Notes: a model not told the origin generated them from the letters alone. DNA of 64,000 nucleotides from Aquicoccus porphyridii (GCF_008369105.1 NZ_VINQ01000001.1:186001-250000), one strand, 5' to 3'. Shown: positions 45,439 through 56,919, numbered from the stretch's first letter. A program made the numbers and translations.

Positions 45439-46401
45439 ATGGACCGTTTCGACAACATTCCCGAAATCGCGCTCGACTGGATGCAGGCGGGCCGCAAGGT
45501 GGCGCTGGCCACGGTGGTCGAGACGTGGGGCAGCGCGCCGCGCCGGGTGGGGGCGCAATTGGCGATCTCGGACGAAGGCACGATCGAAGGGTCGGTCTCG
45601 GGCGGCTGTGTCGAGGGTGCGGTGGTGGCCGAGGCGCTGGAGGCGCTGGAGGACGGCGCACCGCGGATGCTGGAATATGGCGTCTCGGACGGGGATGCCT
45701 TTGCCGTGGGGCTGGCCTGTGGTGGCACGATTCGTGTGATGGTCGAGCCGGTCGGCCCGGTTCTGCCGGTGGCCCTGCTGGAAGAGCTGGTCACGGCGCG
45801 GGCGGCGCGCGAGCGGGTCGCGGTGGTCTCGCCACCGCAAGAGAGCGCTCGACGGCTGGTGCGCGAGGGGTTCGAGCAGCGCTTCCGCATGGACCGCTCG
45901 GGGTTTGAAGAGGATGGCAGTTTCGTGACCATCCACAATCCGCCCCTGCGCATGATCATCGTGGGCGCGGTGCATATCGCGCAGGCATTGGTGCCGATGG
46001 CGCGGCTCGCGGGGTTCGATCCGCTGTTGGTCGACCCGCGCCCGGCCTTTGGCTCGTCCGAGCGGTTTCCGGGTGAGACCATTCTTGATGACTGGCCCGA
46101 TGAGGCGGTGACCGCGTTGGGGCTCGATGGGCGCACGGCACTGGTTCTGCTGACCCATGATCCGAAGCTTGACGATCCGGCGCTGATGGCGGCGCTGCGA
46201 TCCGAGGTGTTCTATATCGGTGCGCTGGGATCGACCCGGACCCATGCCAAGCGCGTGGCGCGCCTCGACGAGGCCGGGTTTTCCGACGAGGAGATCGGGC
46301 GGATTCATGCGCCCGTGGGTCTGGATATCGGTGCGGCGGGACCGGCGGAAATCGCGGTGTCGATCCTGGCCGAGTGCCTGACGGTGTTGAGGAAGGGATG
46401 A
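45439..46401 (+). CDS. XdhC/CoxF family molybdoenzyme maturation protein
   Basis: A 320-residue protein. The N-terminal XdhC/CoxI part shows KVALATVVETWGSAPRRVGA, SGGCVEGAVV and CGGTIRVMVEP; the C-terminal Rossmann part has IIVGAVHIAQALVPMARLAG and YIGALGSTRTHAKRVARL. These proteins deliver the cofactor after sulfuration in xanthine dehydrogenase-type enzymes. ATG at 45439 was chosen by family start. A 184-base gap precedes it. TGA overlaps the next ATG. Confidence 0.88.
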   Translation: MDRFDNIPEIALDWMQAGRKVALATVVETWGSAPRRVGAQLAISDEGTIEGSVSGGCVEGAVVAEALEALEDGAPRMLEYGVSDGDAFAVGLACGGTIRVMVEPVGPVLPVALLEELVTARAARERVAVVSPPQESARRLVREGFEQRFRMDRSGFEEDGSFVTIHNPPLRMIIVGAVHIAQALVPMARLAGFDPLLVDPRPAFGSSERFPGETILDDWPDEAVTALGLDGRTALVLLTHDPKLDDPALMAALRSEVFYIGALGSTRTHAKRVARLDEAGFSDEEIGRIHAPVGLDIGAAGPAEIAVSILAECLTVLRKG

Positions 46402-47426
46402 AGTTTGGCCCGGCTGCCATAAAGGATGCCGAAGGGGCGATACTGGCGCATTCCGTCACGGTTGGAAAAAAGCGACTGCGCAAGGGGCAGGTTCTGAGTG
46501 CGGATCATATCGTGTCGCTTGAGGAGGCCGGGATCACGGATGTGACGGTGGCGCGGCTCGGGCCCGGTGATCTGCACGAGGATGAAGCCGCAAGCCTTGT
46601 CGCCGCGGCGTCGATCGAGGGCATGGGCGATGGGCTGAGCCTCAGCCGTGCCTTTACCGGCCGGGTCAACGTGATTGCCGATGGCCCCGGTGTCGTCCTC
46701 CTGGACGCGGTGCGGTTGCGCGAGGCCAACCGGGTGAACCCGATGATTACCGTGGCGACGGTGCCGCCGTTTCAACAGATGGCGAGCGGCGGGATGGTCG
46801 CGACGGTCAAGATCATTTCATACGGGGTGCCGGGCGAGGATGTGGCGCGCGCCGCCGACCATGCGCGTGGATCGCTGCGGCTGGCCCGGCCGGAAATCGC
46901 CAGTGCGAGCCTGATCGTCACCGAGATCGCGGGTGGCGCGGGCGAGAAGGGGCGTGATGCGATTGCCGGGCGGCTTGAAGCATTAGGCGTGGAATTGGCC
47001 GAGGTGGTGCGTGTGCCGCATGAGACCGGGGCGCTGGCGCAGGCCCTGGCCGGGGCGCGGGGTGCGGCGATCCTGATCCTGACCGGATCGGCGACTTCGG
47101 ATTCGGCGGATACTGGCCCCGAGGCGTTGCGCCGGGCCGGGGGCCGTGTCGATCGTTTCGGCATGCCGGTTGATCCAGGAAACCTTCTGTTTATCGGCGC
47201 ACTTGGTCAACGCCCGGTGATCGGGCTGCCGGGTTGTGCGCGCTCGCCCGCGCTCAACGGGGCCGACTGGGTGCTGAGCCGGGTGGTTTGTGGCGTTGAG
47301 GTCAGCCACGAAGACATTGCCGCGATGGGGGTGGGCGGGCTTCTCAAGGAGATTCCGACGCGCCCGATGCCGCGGCGCGGCAAGGCGCGCGCGGGCAAGG
47401 CGCCGGGGCCGGGCACGAAATCGTGA
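46398..47426 (+). CDS. Molybdopterin-binding (MoCF/MoeA-like) protein
   Basis: A 342-residue protein. [20 protein letters not shown] and [19 protein letters not shown] are like the early MoeA/MoCF domains, and the C-terminal MoCF-type domain runs through [20 protein letters not shown] and [19 protein letters not shown]. Such fused or truncated MoeA-like proteins occur in cox and xdh clusters and probably bind or insert molybdopterin. It overlaps the xdhC-like gene by 4 bases. A basic tail ([14 protein letters not shown]) ends it. Confidence 0.85.
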   Translation: MKFGPAAIKDAEGAILAHSVTVGKKRLRKGQVLSADHIVSLEEAGITDVTVARLGPGDLHEDEAASLVAAASIEGMGDGLSLSRAFTGRVNVIADGPGVVLLDAVRLREANRVNPMITVATVPPFQQMASGGMVATVKIISYGVPGEDVARAADHARGSLRLARPEIASASLIVTEIAGGAGEKGRDAIAGRLEALGVELAEVVRVPHETGALAQALAGARGAAILILTGSATSDSADTGPEALRRAGGRVDRFGMPVDPGNLLFIGALGQRPVIGLPGCARSPALNGADWVLSRVVCGVEVSHEDIAAMGVGGLLKEIPTRPMPRRGKARAGKAPGPGTKS

Positions 47427-47528
47427 GGGCGGGAAAAACGCCGAGCGGAAAAATTCTGGGTTCTCAACCGGGGTGACCCGTGTTTAACTTGCACCAGAAC
47501 AACACAAAACCAAATCTGGGAGGAGCCT

Positions 47529-48014
<486 letters not shown>

Positions 48015-48059
48015 GGCGTAGGGTGGGTGTGATCCCGCCGCAAATGGGAGGAATTTGGA

Positions 48060-50426
48060 ATGCCGAAGGATCATGAAGGCATTGGCGCCAGTAGCAAACG
48101 GCGCGAGGACGTGCGGTTTCTGACCGGCGCGGGCAATTATACCGATGATATCAACGTGAACGGCCAGGCCTATGTGCATTTCCTGCGCTCGGACGTGGCG
48201 CATGGCCGGTTGACCAAGGTCGACACCAGCGAAGCCGAGGGCATGCCGGGTGTCATCCGCGTCTTTACCGGGGCGGATTTCGAGGGCGTGGGCGGGCTTC
48301 CCTGCGGCTGGTGCGTGACCGACCGGCATGGGCAACCGATGCAGGAACCGGCGCACCCGGTTCTGGCACAGGGCAAGGTGCGTCACGTGGGCGACCCGAT
48401 TGCCGCCGTGGTGGCCGAGACCGCCGAGCAGGCACGCGATGCCGCCGAGGCGATCGAGGTGGATATCGAGGACCTTCCGGCGGTGGTCGACATGAAAGCG
48501 GCGCTCAAGGATGATGCGACGAAGGTGCATGACGATCTGAGCTCGAACCTCTGCTATGACTGGGGGTTCGTCGAGGAGAACCGCGAGGCGGTGGACAAGG
48601 CCATCAACGAGGCCGCGCATGTCACCACGCTGGAATTGAAGAACCAGCGGCTGGTCGCCAACCCGATGGAACCGCGCGTGGCGGTGGGTGATTTCAACCG
48701 CGCCACGGGTGAGCACACGCTTTATACCACGAGCCAGAACCCGCATGTGATCCGCCTTCTGATGGGGGCTTTCGTGCTGGGCATTCCCGAGCACAAGCTG
48801 CGCGTCGTGGCGCCCGATGTGGGCGGTGGCTTTGGCTCGAAGATCTTTCACTATGCCGAAGAGGCGTTCTGCACCTTTGCCGCCAAGGCGGTGAACCGGC
48901 CGGTGAAGTGGACATCCAGCCGGTCCGAGGCGTTCATCTCGGACGCGCATGGTCGCGACCATGTGACGAAGATCGAACTGGCGCTGGACAAGGACAACAA
49001 TTTCACCGCGATCCGCACCGAAACCTATGCGAATATGGGGGCTTACCTCTCGACCTTCGCGCCTTCGGTGCCGACATGGCTGCACGGGACGTTGATGGCA
49101 GGCAATTACAAGACGCCGCTCATCTATGTGAACGTCAAGGCGGTCTTTACCAACACGGTGCCGGTCGATGCCTATCGCGGTGCCGGGCGGCCCGAGGCGA
49201 CGTTCCAGCTTGAGCGGGTGATCGACAAGGCCGCGCGCGAGCTGGGCGTGGACCCGATCGCACTGCGCCGGCAGAATTTCGTGACCGAGTTCCCCTATGC
49301 CACGCCGGTGGCGGTGGAATATGACACGGGCGATTATAACGGCACGATGGATGTGCTTGAAAAGATGGCCGATCTCTCGGGGTTCGAGGCGCGGCGCAAG
49401 GAGAGCGAGGCGCGTGGGAAACTGCGGGGTCTCGGGCTCAACTGCTATATCGAGGCCTGTGGCATCGCGCCCTCGCAATTGGTGGGCCAGTTGGGCGCGC
49501 GGGCCGGGCTCTACGAGAGCGCGACCGTGCGGGTGAACGCCACCGGCGGGATCGTGGTCATGACCGGATCGCACAGTCACGGGCAGGGCCACGAGACGAC
49601 ATTCCCGCAGGTGATCGCCGACATGATCGGGATCGACGCGGATATGGTCGAGATCGAGCATGGCGATACGGCCAACACGCCGATGGGCATGGGTACCTAT
49701 GGCTCGCGCTCGATCGCAGTGGGCGGGAGCGCCATGGTGCGCGCCGCCGAGAAGGTGATCAACAAGGCCAAGAAGATCGCCGCCCACCTGATGGAGGCCA
49801 GCGAGGCGGATATCGAGTTGAAGGACGGGCAGTTCAGCGTGGCGGGCACCGACAAGTCGGTGGCCTGGGGCGATGTGACCCTGGCGGCCTATGTGCCGCA
49901 TAACTATCCGCTCGACGAGATCGAACCGGGGTTGGAGGAGACGGCGTTTTACGATCCGTCGAACTTTACCTATCCGGCCGGGGCCTATGCCTGTGAGGTC
50001 GAGGTCGATCCCGAAACCGGCAAGGTCGAGATCAAGCGGTTCGCCGCAGCCGACGATTTTGGCAACATCATCAACCCGATGATCGTCGACGGGCAGGTGC
50101 ATGGCGGGATCGGACAGGGGATCGGGCAGGCGCTGCTGGAAAACTGTGTCTATGATGAAAGCGGTCAGATCCTGAGCGCCTCGTTCATGGATTACGCCAT
50201 GCCACGGGCCGATGACGTGCCGTTCTATGACGTCGATCATTCGAGCCAGACGCCCTGCACCCACAACCCGCTGGGCGTGAAGGGCTGTGGCGAGGCCGGT
50301 GCCATCGGGTCGCCCCCGGCGGTCGTGAACGCGGTGATCGACGCGCTGCATTCGGGCGGTCACAAGGTGGATCACATCGACATGCCGGTGAGCCCCGCGC
50401 GTGTCTGGGCGGCGATGAACGCATAA
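48060..50426 (+). CDS. coxL: Form II CoxL-type molybdenum hydroxylase large subunit
   Basis: A 788-residue xanthine-oxidase-family catalytic subunit binding molybdopterin cytosine dinucleotide. The active-site loop is A371-Y-R-G-A-G-R377 (AYRGAGR), the form II signature; true CO-oxidising form I enzymes carry AYXCSFR with the Cu-ligating cysteine. GGGFGSK and the late [17 protein letters not shown] (active-site glutamate) are intact. Form II in roseobacters has not been shown to support CO oxidation, so the substrate is uncertain. S-L-M gene order agrees with form II. Confidence 0.93.
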   Translation: MPKDHEGIGASSKRREDVRFLTGAGNYTDDINVNGQAYVHFLRSDVAHGRLTKVDTSEAEGMPGVIRVFTGADFEGVGGLPCGWCVTDRHGQPMQEPAHPVLAQGKVRHVGDPIAAVVAETAEQARDAAEAIEVDIEDLPAVVDMKAALKDDATKVHDDLSSNLCYDWGFVEENREAVDKAINEAAHVTTLELKNQRLVANPMEPRVAVGDFNRATGEHTLYTTSQNPHVIRLLMGAFVLGIPEHKLRVVAPDVGGGFGSKIFHYAEEAFCTFAAKAVNRPVKWTSSRSEAFISDAHGRDHVTKIELALDKDNNFTAIRTETYANMGAYLSTFAPSVPTWLHGTLMAGNYKTPLIYVNVKAVFTNTVPVDAYRGAGRPEATFQLERVIDKAARELGVDPIALRRQNFVTEFPYATPVAVEYDTGDYNGTMDVLEKMADLSGFEARRKESEARGKLRGLGLNCYIEACGIAPSQLVGQLGARAGLYESATVRVNATGGIVVMTGSHSHGQGHETTFPQVIADMIGIDADMVEIEHGDTANTPMGMGTYGSRSIAVGGSAMVRAAEKVINKAKKIAAHLMEASEADIELKDGQFSVAGTDKSVAWGDVTLAAYVPHNYPLDEIEPGLEETAFYDPSNFTYPAGAYACEVEVDPETGKVEIKRFAAADDFGNIINPMIVDGQVHGGIGQGIGQALLENCVYDESGQILSASFMDYAMPRADDVPFYDVDHSSQTPCTHNPLGVKGCGEAGAIGSPPAVVNAVIDALHSGGHKVDHIDMPVSPARVWAAMNA

Positions 50427-50439
50427 GGAGGACGAGGAC

Positions 50440-51231
50440 ATGTATGCATTTGATTTTGAACGGCCCTCCACGCTTGCCGAGGCGGAAAAGGCGCTTGCAA
50501 CCGAGGACGCACAGGCGCTTGGCGGCGGGCAGACCCTGATCCCGACGCTGAAACAGCGCCTTGCAATGCCGTCGAAACTGGTAAGCCTTGGCGCGATCGA
50601 TGAGATCAAGGGCGTGCGCAAGGGTGATGACGGCGCGCTTTGCGTGGGCGGTGGCGCCACCCATGCGACGGTGGCGCGCGAGGCGGCGGCGGATTACCCG
50701 GCGCTGGCGGCGCTGGCGAGCCATATCGGCGATCCGGCGGTACGCAACCGGGGCACCATCGGTGGCAGCATCGCCAACAACGACCCGGCGGCCTGCTATC
50801 CGGCGGCGGTGCTGGGTTCGGGGGCGACGGTGGTCACCAACAAGCGCGAGATCGCGGCGGATGATTACTTCACGGGGTTGTTCGAGACCGCCCTCGACGA
50901 GGGCGAGATCATCACCGAGGTGCGTTTCCCGATCCCTGAAAAGGCCAACTACCAGAAGTTCGAACAGCCCGCGTCGCGCTTTGCGCTGGTCGGGGTGTTC
51001 GTCGCGAAATACGCAGATGGCGTGCGGGTGGCCGTGACCGGGGCGAGCGAAGGCGGCGTGTTCCGCTGGAGCGAGGCCGAGGCGGCACTTTCGGGCGCGT
51101 TTTCAGCGGATGCGGTGGCCGGGCTGGCGCTTTCCGCGGACGGGATGATGTCGGACCTGCATGGCAGCGCCGCGTATCGTGCGCACTTGGTTGGCGTGAT
51201 GACCCGTCGCGCGGTGGAATCGGCAGGCTAA
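50440..51231 (+). CDS. coxM: CO dehydrogenase-type FAD-binding medium subunit
   Basis: A 263-residue flavoprotein subunit. FAD-binding motifs are AQALGGGQTLIP near residues 25-36 and RNRGTIGGSIANNDPAA near 100-116, both in canonical form. The C-terminal domain VGVFVAKYADGVRVAVTGAS packs against the iron-sulfur subunit. It closes the cox cluster, immediately before a strong terminator. Confidence 0.94.
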   Translation: MYAFDFERPSTLAEAEKALATEDAQALGGGQTLIPTLKQRLAMPSKLVSLGAIDEIKGVRKGDDGALCVGGGATHATVAREAAADYPALAALASHIGDPAVRNRGTIGGSIANNDPAACYPAAVLGSGATVVTNKREIAADDYFTGLFETALDEGEIITEVRFPIPEKANYQKFEQPASRFALVGVFVAKYADGVRVAVTGASEGGVFRWSEAEAALSGAFSADAVAGLALSADGMMSDLHGSAAYRAHLVGVMTRRAVESAG

Positions 51232-51249
51232 GGTTATGGAAAATCAGGG

Positions 51250-51278
51250 AAAACGCGGGTCCGGGTGGCCCGCGTTTT
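51250..51278. terminator. Bidirectional terminator after coxM
   Basis: AAAACGCGGG (51250-51259) and CCCGCGTTTT (51269-51278) form a 10-bp stem with A- and T-runs on either side, so it can end both coxM transcription and the converging methyltransferase gene, whose stop is the next codon. Confidence 0.9.
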
Positions 51279-51872
51279 CTATTCCGGTTTGCGCGCGATA
51301 AAGTCGATCAGGGCCGACAGGCCGGAATGGCCGCGCCCCTCCTGCACCTCGCGTTCGTATTCTCGGCATTCATGAATTTCCCATCCGAGGAAGCTCTCGG
51401 ACAGGGTCTTGCAGGTATACATGTTGCGCACGTCAGGCGGGCCGCCGGTGCCGTGGGCAATCTGCTCGGGGGTGTAGCCGTGCAGCATCATGAGCCCGCC
51501 GGGTTTCGTCGCGTCCTGCATCTTGCGGAAAAGTTGCGCGCGCTCGGCCGGGCCGACGAACTGGATGAAAACACCGAGCACGATGTCGTAAGTCCCGTCG
51601 AACTCCTGTGTCAGAACGTCGAACCGGCGAAAATCGACCGTAACGCCGCGCTCATCGGCCAGGATGCGGGCCTTGGCGATGGCCGAAGGGGCGAATTCGA
51701 GGGCTGTCACCTGCAAACCGCGCTGCGCGAGATGGACCGAATTGCGCCCTTCGCCGTCGGCGACCGAGAGCACGGAGAGGCCGGGTTGAAAAATATCCGC
51801 ATGATCGAGAAGAAACTGTGCGGGTTCTTTTCCGAAGAGATAATCCGGCGTCGCGAAACGTTCTTCCCACAT
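51279..51872 (-). CDS. Class I SAM-dependent methyltransferase (TehB-like)
   Basis: A 197-residue protein with the SAM loop VLSVADGEGRNSVHLAQRGL, an acidic residue at VTALEFAPSAIAKAR, and VLGVFIQFVGPAERAQLFRK. It looks like the TehB/thiopurine methyltransferase-like set of small cytoplasmic methyltransferases. The usual glycine-rich DxGxGxG is altered to VADGEGRN, common in this subgroup. I use the ATG at 51872; a TTG at 51884 would add MGAN. Substrate unknown. Confidence 0.82.
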   Translation of the reverse strand: MWEERFATPDYLFGKEPAQFLLDHADIFQPGLSVLSVADGEGRNSVHLAQRGLQVTALEFAPSAIAKARILADERGVTVDFRRFDVLTQEFDGTYDIVLGVFIQFVGPAERAQLFRKMQDATKPGGLMMLHGYTPEQIAHGTGGPPDVRNMYTCKTLSESFLGWEIHECREYEREVQEGRGHSGLSALIDFIARKPE

Positions 51873-51953
51873 GTTGGCGCCCAATCTTTACGAAAATGAA
51901 AACGCCCCGCGCGACCTTTCGGGCGGCGGGGCGTCGCGTGCACTGTCAGCCGG

Positions 51954-52502
51954 TCATTTCTGTGGCAGGGGCGCGATCATCATGATCATCTGGCGCCCTT
52001 CCATTTTCGGCATGTTCTCGACCTTGCCGATCTCCTTGACGTCTTCGGCGACCCGCTCGAGCAACCCGCGCCCGAGATTCTGGTGCGCCATCTCGCGGCC
52101 CCGGAATCGCAGCGTGATCTTGACCTTGTCACCGCCCTCGAGAAATTTCACCACGTTGCGCATCTTGACGTCATAGTCATGCGTATCGGTGTTGGGGCGG
52201 AACTTGACCTCTTTGATTTCAATGGTCTTTTGCTTTTTCCGGGCCTCGGATTCACGCTTTTGCTGTTCGTATTTATACTTGCCGAAATCCATGATCTTGC
52301 AGACCGGTGGATTGGCATTGGGCGAAATCTCGACAAGGTCGAGTCCGACCTCTTCGGCCATTTCAAGGGCACGTTCCGGGGTGACAACCCCGACATTTTC
52401 ACCCTCGGCGCCGATCAGGCGAATCTCGGTTGCGCGGATGCGATCATTGACGCGGGGTCCGGTGTCGCGCGTGGGTGGCGCGTTGTGAGGTCTGCGAGCT
52501 AT
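51954..52502 (-). CDS. infC: Translation initiation factor IF-3, ATA start
   Basis: A 182-residue factor that prevents premature ribosomal subunit joining and checks start codons. The first ATG in frame (52361) would delete the N-terminal domain. Reading upstream without a stop gives [20 protein letters not shown] then [18 protein letters not shown], which is standard IF-3. The only start candidate at the right place is ATA (52502-52500), preceded 8 bases upstream by AAGGA. Rare infC start codons (AUU in E. coli) are known to permit autoregulation by IF-3. The C-terminal domain ends [20 protein letters not shown]. Confidence 0.9.
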   Translation of the reverse strand: MARRPHNAPPTRDTGPRVNDRIRATEIRLIGAEGENVGVVTPERALEMAEEVGLDLVEISPNANPPVCKIMDFGKYKYEQQKRESEARKKQKTIEIKEVKFRPNTDTHDYDVKMRNVVKFLEGGDKVKITLRFRGREMAHQNLGRGLLERVAEDVKEIGKVENMPKMEGRQMIMMIAPLPQK

Positions 52503-52698
52503 GGTTTTTGTCCTTCGATTGTTTTCCGGAAATCCGAGTCTGCACGGTAAACTTGGCCGGGCCGCACTTCAAGCGGCAAAATTCGGCGGAAAAGGGCCAT
52601 TTGACCGAGGTTTTCCCCTTGCGGGTTGCGTGGTTGGATCGCATTTGACATGTCCAAGGTCGATCCCCTTGTAGGGTGGGGACGACGAGTGTGAGAGG

Positions 52699-53478
52699 AT
52701 GAAGATCATGAAAAATTTGCTTTGGGTCGTGGTGGCGGTTGCCGTGCTCGGGATCGGGTATTTCGTGTGGACCGGCCAGAGCGTGGACGAAGCCGTTGAA
52801 ACGATGTCGGAAACGGGTACGCAAGCGGGTGATACTGCTTCTGATGCCGCGGATGAGGCAACAGAATCCGTGAGCGAGGCCGCCGAAGAGGCCGCGCAAG
52901 CCGCCGAAGAGGCAGCCGAAGCCGCTGGCGAGATGGCCGAGGAGGCCGTCGAGGATGCCGAACAAGCCATTGATGATGCTGTGGAAAACGCCACCGATTC
53001 CGACGAGGAGTCGACCGACACCACGCAAGGTGAGACCAGCGATACGGCGGACACCACCGAGGAGACTTCGACGGATGATGACGCCACCGGGGATACAGCC
53101 GACGTGACCACGGATGCGGATGCGAGTGTCGAAACTACGGATGAGAATGCAGGTGGCGAGACCACGGATACGAGTGGCGAAACCACGGATGAGGCGCCTG
53201 AAACGACCGACGAGTCGGCGGCAGAAGACACTGATTCTACTGCAGAAACCTCCGATGAAGCCATGAGTGAAACGGCGGATGAGAGCGCGGGTGAGACGGG
53301 TGAGGCGTTGACCGTGGACGGGTTCGATTTCGACCGGGTCGTGGAGATGATTGACGGGAGCGAGAGCATTGGTTCGGGTGAGAAGATGCTGCTCAAGACC
53401 GGGCTGGAGAGCGCGCGCGACAATCCTGAAATGCTTGAGGAAATCCTGAACGAGATCAAGCAAGCGCTTGATATGTAA
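52699..53478 (+). CDS. Highly acidic membrane-anchored protein of low complexity
   Basis: A 259-residue protein. Residues 4-25 form one membrane helix (KNLLWVVVAVAVLGIGYFVW), likely an uncleaved anchor. Residues 30-200 are almost only Ala, Glu, Asp, Thr and Ser: first an Ala/Glu helix region (EAAEEAAQAAEEAAEAAGEM), then Thr/Asp/Glu repeats such as ETTDTSGETTDEAPETTDES. The last 55 residues form a normal-looking small helical domain (VDGFDFDRVVEMIDGSESIG). The acidic region probably spans the periplasm. Function unknown. A perfect-form terminator follows. Confidence 0.75.
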   Translation: MKIMKNLLWVVVAVAVLGIGYFVWTGQSVDEAVETMSETGTQAGDTASDAADEATESVSEAAEEAAQAAEEAAEAAGEMAEEAVEDAEQAIDDAVENATDSDEESTDTTQGETSDTADTTEETSTDDDATGDTADVTTDADASVETTDENAGGETTDTSGETTDEAPETTDESAAEDTDSTAETSDEAMSETADESAGETGEALTVDGFDFDRVVEMIDGSESIGSGEKMLLKTGLESARDNPEMLEEILNEIKQALDM

Positions 53479-53514
53479 CCAGTTTCCCCAAACGGTTTTC
53501 CGGGTCTTTGGTTG

Positions 53515-53545
53515 CCCCCGTCCGGTTGTCCGGGCGGGGGTTTTT
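53515..53545 (+). terminator. Rho-independent terminator
   Basis: CCCCCGTCCGG, loop TTGT, CCGGGCGGGGG, then TTTTT. It follows the acidic protein gene by about 37 bases. Confidence 0.85.
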
Positions 53546-53573
53546 CGTGCGTGGCGATGCCGCGCCCACAATG

Positions 53574-53650
53574 GTTAACGTCGCCCGGGACCCGATTTGC
53601 GGGGGGGTGACATCCGGCTGCTGTCCGGCTGCCGCCCGGCTGCCGGGTGA
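53574..53650. repeat. Dispersed intergenic element, family C, copy 2
   Basis: GTTAAC (53574) then, 33 bases on, GTGACATCCGGCTGC (53607-53621) after a G7 run and two more CGGCTG units. It matches 27978-28053 in content and spacing. It lies in the 340-base gap 53479-53818, where apart from the terminator and this element I see no gene. Confidence 0.6.
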
Positions 53651-53818
53651 CAGGGCGACGGTTAACCCTTTGTTAGGTTAACGGGGCGCGCGGTGATGGG
53701 TGGAGATGCCGGTTTGACCGGGCCCTTCCATGTTGTATTGCAACAGGAGCAACAGTAACCTCGCGGGTCATCAGACCATTGTTCCCTTGGACAAACCAGA
53801 TTTCGAGAAAAGGACACC

Positions 53819-54883
53819 ATGATTAGCCTGTTCATCGCCTTCCTGTCTCTTTCCATTGCGGTTTCCTTCTTCTGTTCGCTGTGGGAGGCGGTGCTTTTGA
53901 GCATTTCGCCCTCCTACATGCAGATCGAGCTCAACAAGGGGAGCAGGTCCGGCCAGATCCTGAAGGATTTCAAGAACAACATCGACCGCCCGCTGGCGGG
54001 CATTCTGACGCTGAACACGATCGCGCACACGGTCGGGGCGATCGGCGTCGGTGCGCAGGCGACCCAGATCTGGGCCGATAGCAACCCGTTGATCACCGGG
54101 CTGATCGTTCCGGTCGCGATGACCGCCGCGATCCTGATCCTCTCGGAGATCATTCCCAAGACGATCGGCGCCACCAACTGGCGCATGCTGGCGCCGTTCA
54201 CCGCCCGGTCGCTTGACCTGATCGTGAAGGTGCTGGCGCCTTTCGTGTGGATTTGCCAGTTGGTTACCGGCGTCTTCAACGCCGACAAGGAAAAGCAGAT
54301 TTTCAGCAGGACCGATTTTCTGGCCATGGCGCAGATCGGGTCGGAGGAAGGGCATCTCGATCAGAGCGAGATCCAGGTCATCGAGAGCATATTGCAATTC
54401 AAGGCCCACAAGATCCGGGACATCATGACGCCGCGCACCGTGCTGGTGACCGCACCGCAGACGATGACAGCGCGGGAGTTCTACGATTACCAGGACGAGC
54501 TGACCTATTCACGTATTCCGCTGCGCGAAGAAGCAACGTCGGAAACCATCGTCGGATATATTCTCAAGGACGATGTTCTTGAACACCTCATCGACGAGTC
54601 GGACGACAAGCCGTTGAGTTCGTTCATCCGCGATATCCTCGTGGTGCCGGAAGATTACAACGTCTTCCAGTTGTTCAACGATTTCATCAAGCGGCGCGAG
54701 CATGTGGCCCTTGTGGTCGACAGCTATGGTGGCACGGCCGGAATCGCGACCATCGAAGACGTGATCGAGACGCTTCTCGGGGCGGAAATCGTCGACGAGA
54801 CGGACAGGACCGTCGACATGCAGGACAAGGCGCGGGAATTGCGCAAGAAACGCCTCGCCCGCAAGAAGGGTCAGGGCGCGTAG
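53819..54883 (+). CDS. CNNM/HlyC-family membrane protein with CBS pair
   Basis: A 354-residue protein. The N-terminal CNNM (DUF21) domain has about four hydrophobic segments with SLWEAVLLSISPSYMQIELN and ILSEIIPKTIGATNWRM (conserved EIIPK). Then comes a CBS pair (IRDIMTPRTVLVTAPQTMT and VVDSYGGTAGIATIEDVIET). The C-terminal CorC/HlyC transporter-associated domain is missing; the protein ends with a basic stretch. The family is implicated in magnesium and cobalt movement across the inner membrane; the exact ion is unknown. Confidence 0.9.
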   Translation: MISLFIAFLSLSIAVSFFCSLWEAVLLSISPSYMQIELNKGSRSGQILKDFKNNIDRPLAGILTLNTIAHTVGAIGVGAQATQIWADSNPLITGLIVPVAMTAAILILSEIIPKTIGATNWRMLAPFTARSLDLIVKVLAPFVWICQLVTGVFNADKEKQIFSRTDFLAMAQIGSEEGHLDQSEIQVIESILQFKAHKIRDIMTPRTVLVTAPQTMTAREFYDYQDELTYSRIPLREEATSETIVGYILKDDVLEHLIDESDDKPLSSFIRDILVVPEDYNVFQLFNDFIKRREHVALVVDSYGGTAGIATIEDVIETLLGAEIVDETDRTVDMQDKARELRKKRLARKKGQGA

Positions 54884-54925
54884 CTGCGCGGCGGGGGGGG
54901 CGCGGTGGCCCGTCATCTGCGCAAC

Positions 54926-54958
54926 GAAAAAGGGCGCCCGCTGGGGGCGCCCTTCGTT
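54926..54958. terminator. Bidirectional terminator between CNNM gene and glnA
   Basis: AAGGGCGCCC (54930-54939) pairs with GGGCGCCCTT (54945-54954), extended by flanking CAACGA / TCGTTG. It serves two convergent genes. Confidence 0.85.
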
Positions 54959-54975
54959 GATTCCGATGCCGGGCT

Positions 54976-56382
54976 TCAGCAGCTGTAATACATGCCGAAT
55001 TCGACCGGGTGGGGGGTGTGCTCGAAGAGTTCGACCTCTTCCATCTTGAGGTCGATATAGCCCTCGATCTGGTCCTTGGTGAAGACGTCGCCCGCAAGCA
55101 GGAAGTCGTGATCGTTGGCAAGGCAGTCGAGCGCCTCGCGCAGTGACCCACAGACGGTGGGGATGCCGGCGAGCTCCTCGGCGGGCAGGTCGTAGAGGTT
55201 CTTGTCCATCGCCTCGCCCGGGTCGATCTTGGACTTGATGCCGTCGAGCCCGGCCATCAGCAGTGCGGCAAAGCACAGGTAGGGGTTGGCCGAAGGATCG
55301 GGGAATCGGGCCTCGACGCGCTTGGCCTTGGGGCTTTCGGTCCATGGGATGCGCACGCAGCCCGAGCGGTTGCGGGCGGAATAGGCACGCAGCACTGGAG
55401 CCTCGAAGCCGGGGATCAGGCGCTTGTAGCTGTTGGTCGAGGGGTTGGTGAAGGCGTTGAGCGTCTTGGCGTGCTTGAGGATGCCGCCGATGAACCAGAG
55501 CGCCTCCTGGCTGAGGTCGGCATATTTGTCACCGGCGAAGAGCGGCTTGCCGTCTTTCCAGATCGACATGTTGCAATGCATGCCGGTGCCGTTGTCGCCA
55601 TAGATCGGTTTCGGCATGAAGGTGGCCGATTTGCCATAGGCGGCGGCGACGTTGTGGATGACGTATTTGTATTTCTGAAGCTCGTCGGCCTGCTTGGTGA
55701 GGCTGTCGAAGATCAGGCCGAGCTCGTGCTGGCACGAGGCCACTTCGTGGTGGTGCTTGTCGACCTTCATGCCGAGGCGCTTCATGGTCGAGAGCATTTC
55801 CGAGCGGATGTCCTGGCCGTCATCGACCGGGTTGACCGGGAAATAGCCGCCCTTGACGCCGGGGCGGTGGCCGGTGTTGCCCATTTCGTACTCGGTGTCC
55901 GAGTTCCACGCGCCGTCGATGGCGTCGACCTCGTAGCTGACCTTGTTCATGGTGTTGGAAAAGCGCACGTCGTCGAACAGGAAGAATTCCGCCTCGGGCC
56001 CCCAGAACGAGGTGTCGCCGATGCCCGACGCCTTGAGATAGGCCTCGGCCTTCTGGGCGGTGCCGCGCGGGTCGCGGGCATAGGGTTCACCGGTGTCGGG
56101 TTCGACGACCGAGCAATGCACGCAGAGGGTTTTCTCGGCATAGAACGGGTCGAGATAGGCGCTTTCGGTGTCGGGCATGAGCTTCATGTCGGAGGCTTCG
56201 ATGCTCTTCCAGCCGGCGATCGAGGAGCCGTCGAACATGAAGCCCTCTTCGAGGAAATCCTCGTCGACCTGATCGGCCATGACGGTAACATGCTGGAGCT
56301 TGCCGCGCGGGTCGGTGAAACGGATATCGACATAGTCGACCGCCTCGTCCTTGATCGTGTTGAGGATGTCCTTGATGCTCAT
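54976..56382 (-). CDS. glnA: Glutamine synthetase, type I
   Basis: A 468-residue dodecameric enzyme making glutamine from glutamate and ammonia. Landmarks: [29 protein letters not shown], the ATP/glutamate region [16 protein letters not shown], and [20 protein letters not shown]. The adenylylation tyrosine is Tyr397 in KNLYDLP, exactly the E. coli number, so control by a GlnE-type adenylyltransferase is likely. It follows glnB on the same strand, the usual alphaproteobacterial glnBA operon. Confidence 0.97.
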   Translation of the reverse strand: MSIKDILNTIKDEAVDYVDIRFTDPRGKLQHVTVMADQVDEDFLEEGFMFDGSSIAGWKSIEASDMKLMPDTESAYLDPFYAEKTLCVHCSVVEPDTGEPYARDPRGTAQKAEAYLKASGIGDTSFWGPEAEFFLFDDVRFSNTMNKVSYEVDAIDGAWNSDTEYEMGNTGHRPGVKGGYFPVNPVDDGQDIRSEMLSTMKRLGMKVDKHHHEVASCQHELGLIFDSLTKQADELQKYKYVIHNVAAAYGKSATFMPKPIYGDNGTGMHCNMSIWKDGKPLFAGDKYADLSQEALWFIGGILKHAKTLNAFTNPSTNSYKRLIPGFEAPVLRAYSARNRSGCVRIPWTESPKAKRVEARFPDPSANPYLCFAALLMAGLDGIKSKIDPGEAMDKNLYDLPAEELAGIPTVCGSLREALDCLANDHDFLLAGDVFTKDQIEGYIDLKMEEVELFEHTPHPVEFGMYYSC

Positions 56383-56472
56383 TCCGTTGGTCCTTTTCGT
56401 CTGTAGAATGGTTCGATGTGTGTTTGTGGCTGGGCCTGTGGCTGCGCCGCCGGGCCGTGATGAAGCGGCGCG

Positions 56473-56844
<372 letters not shown>

Positions 56845-56919
56845 TCAGCACTTCCCGTGGGCGGGCACAATTCGATAGGCTGGTGCCGGGCGGTGCTGTC
56901 GGGGTGAAAACGAAGGCGC

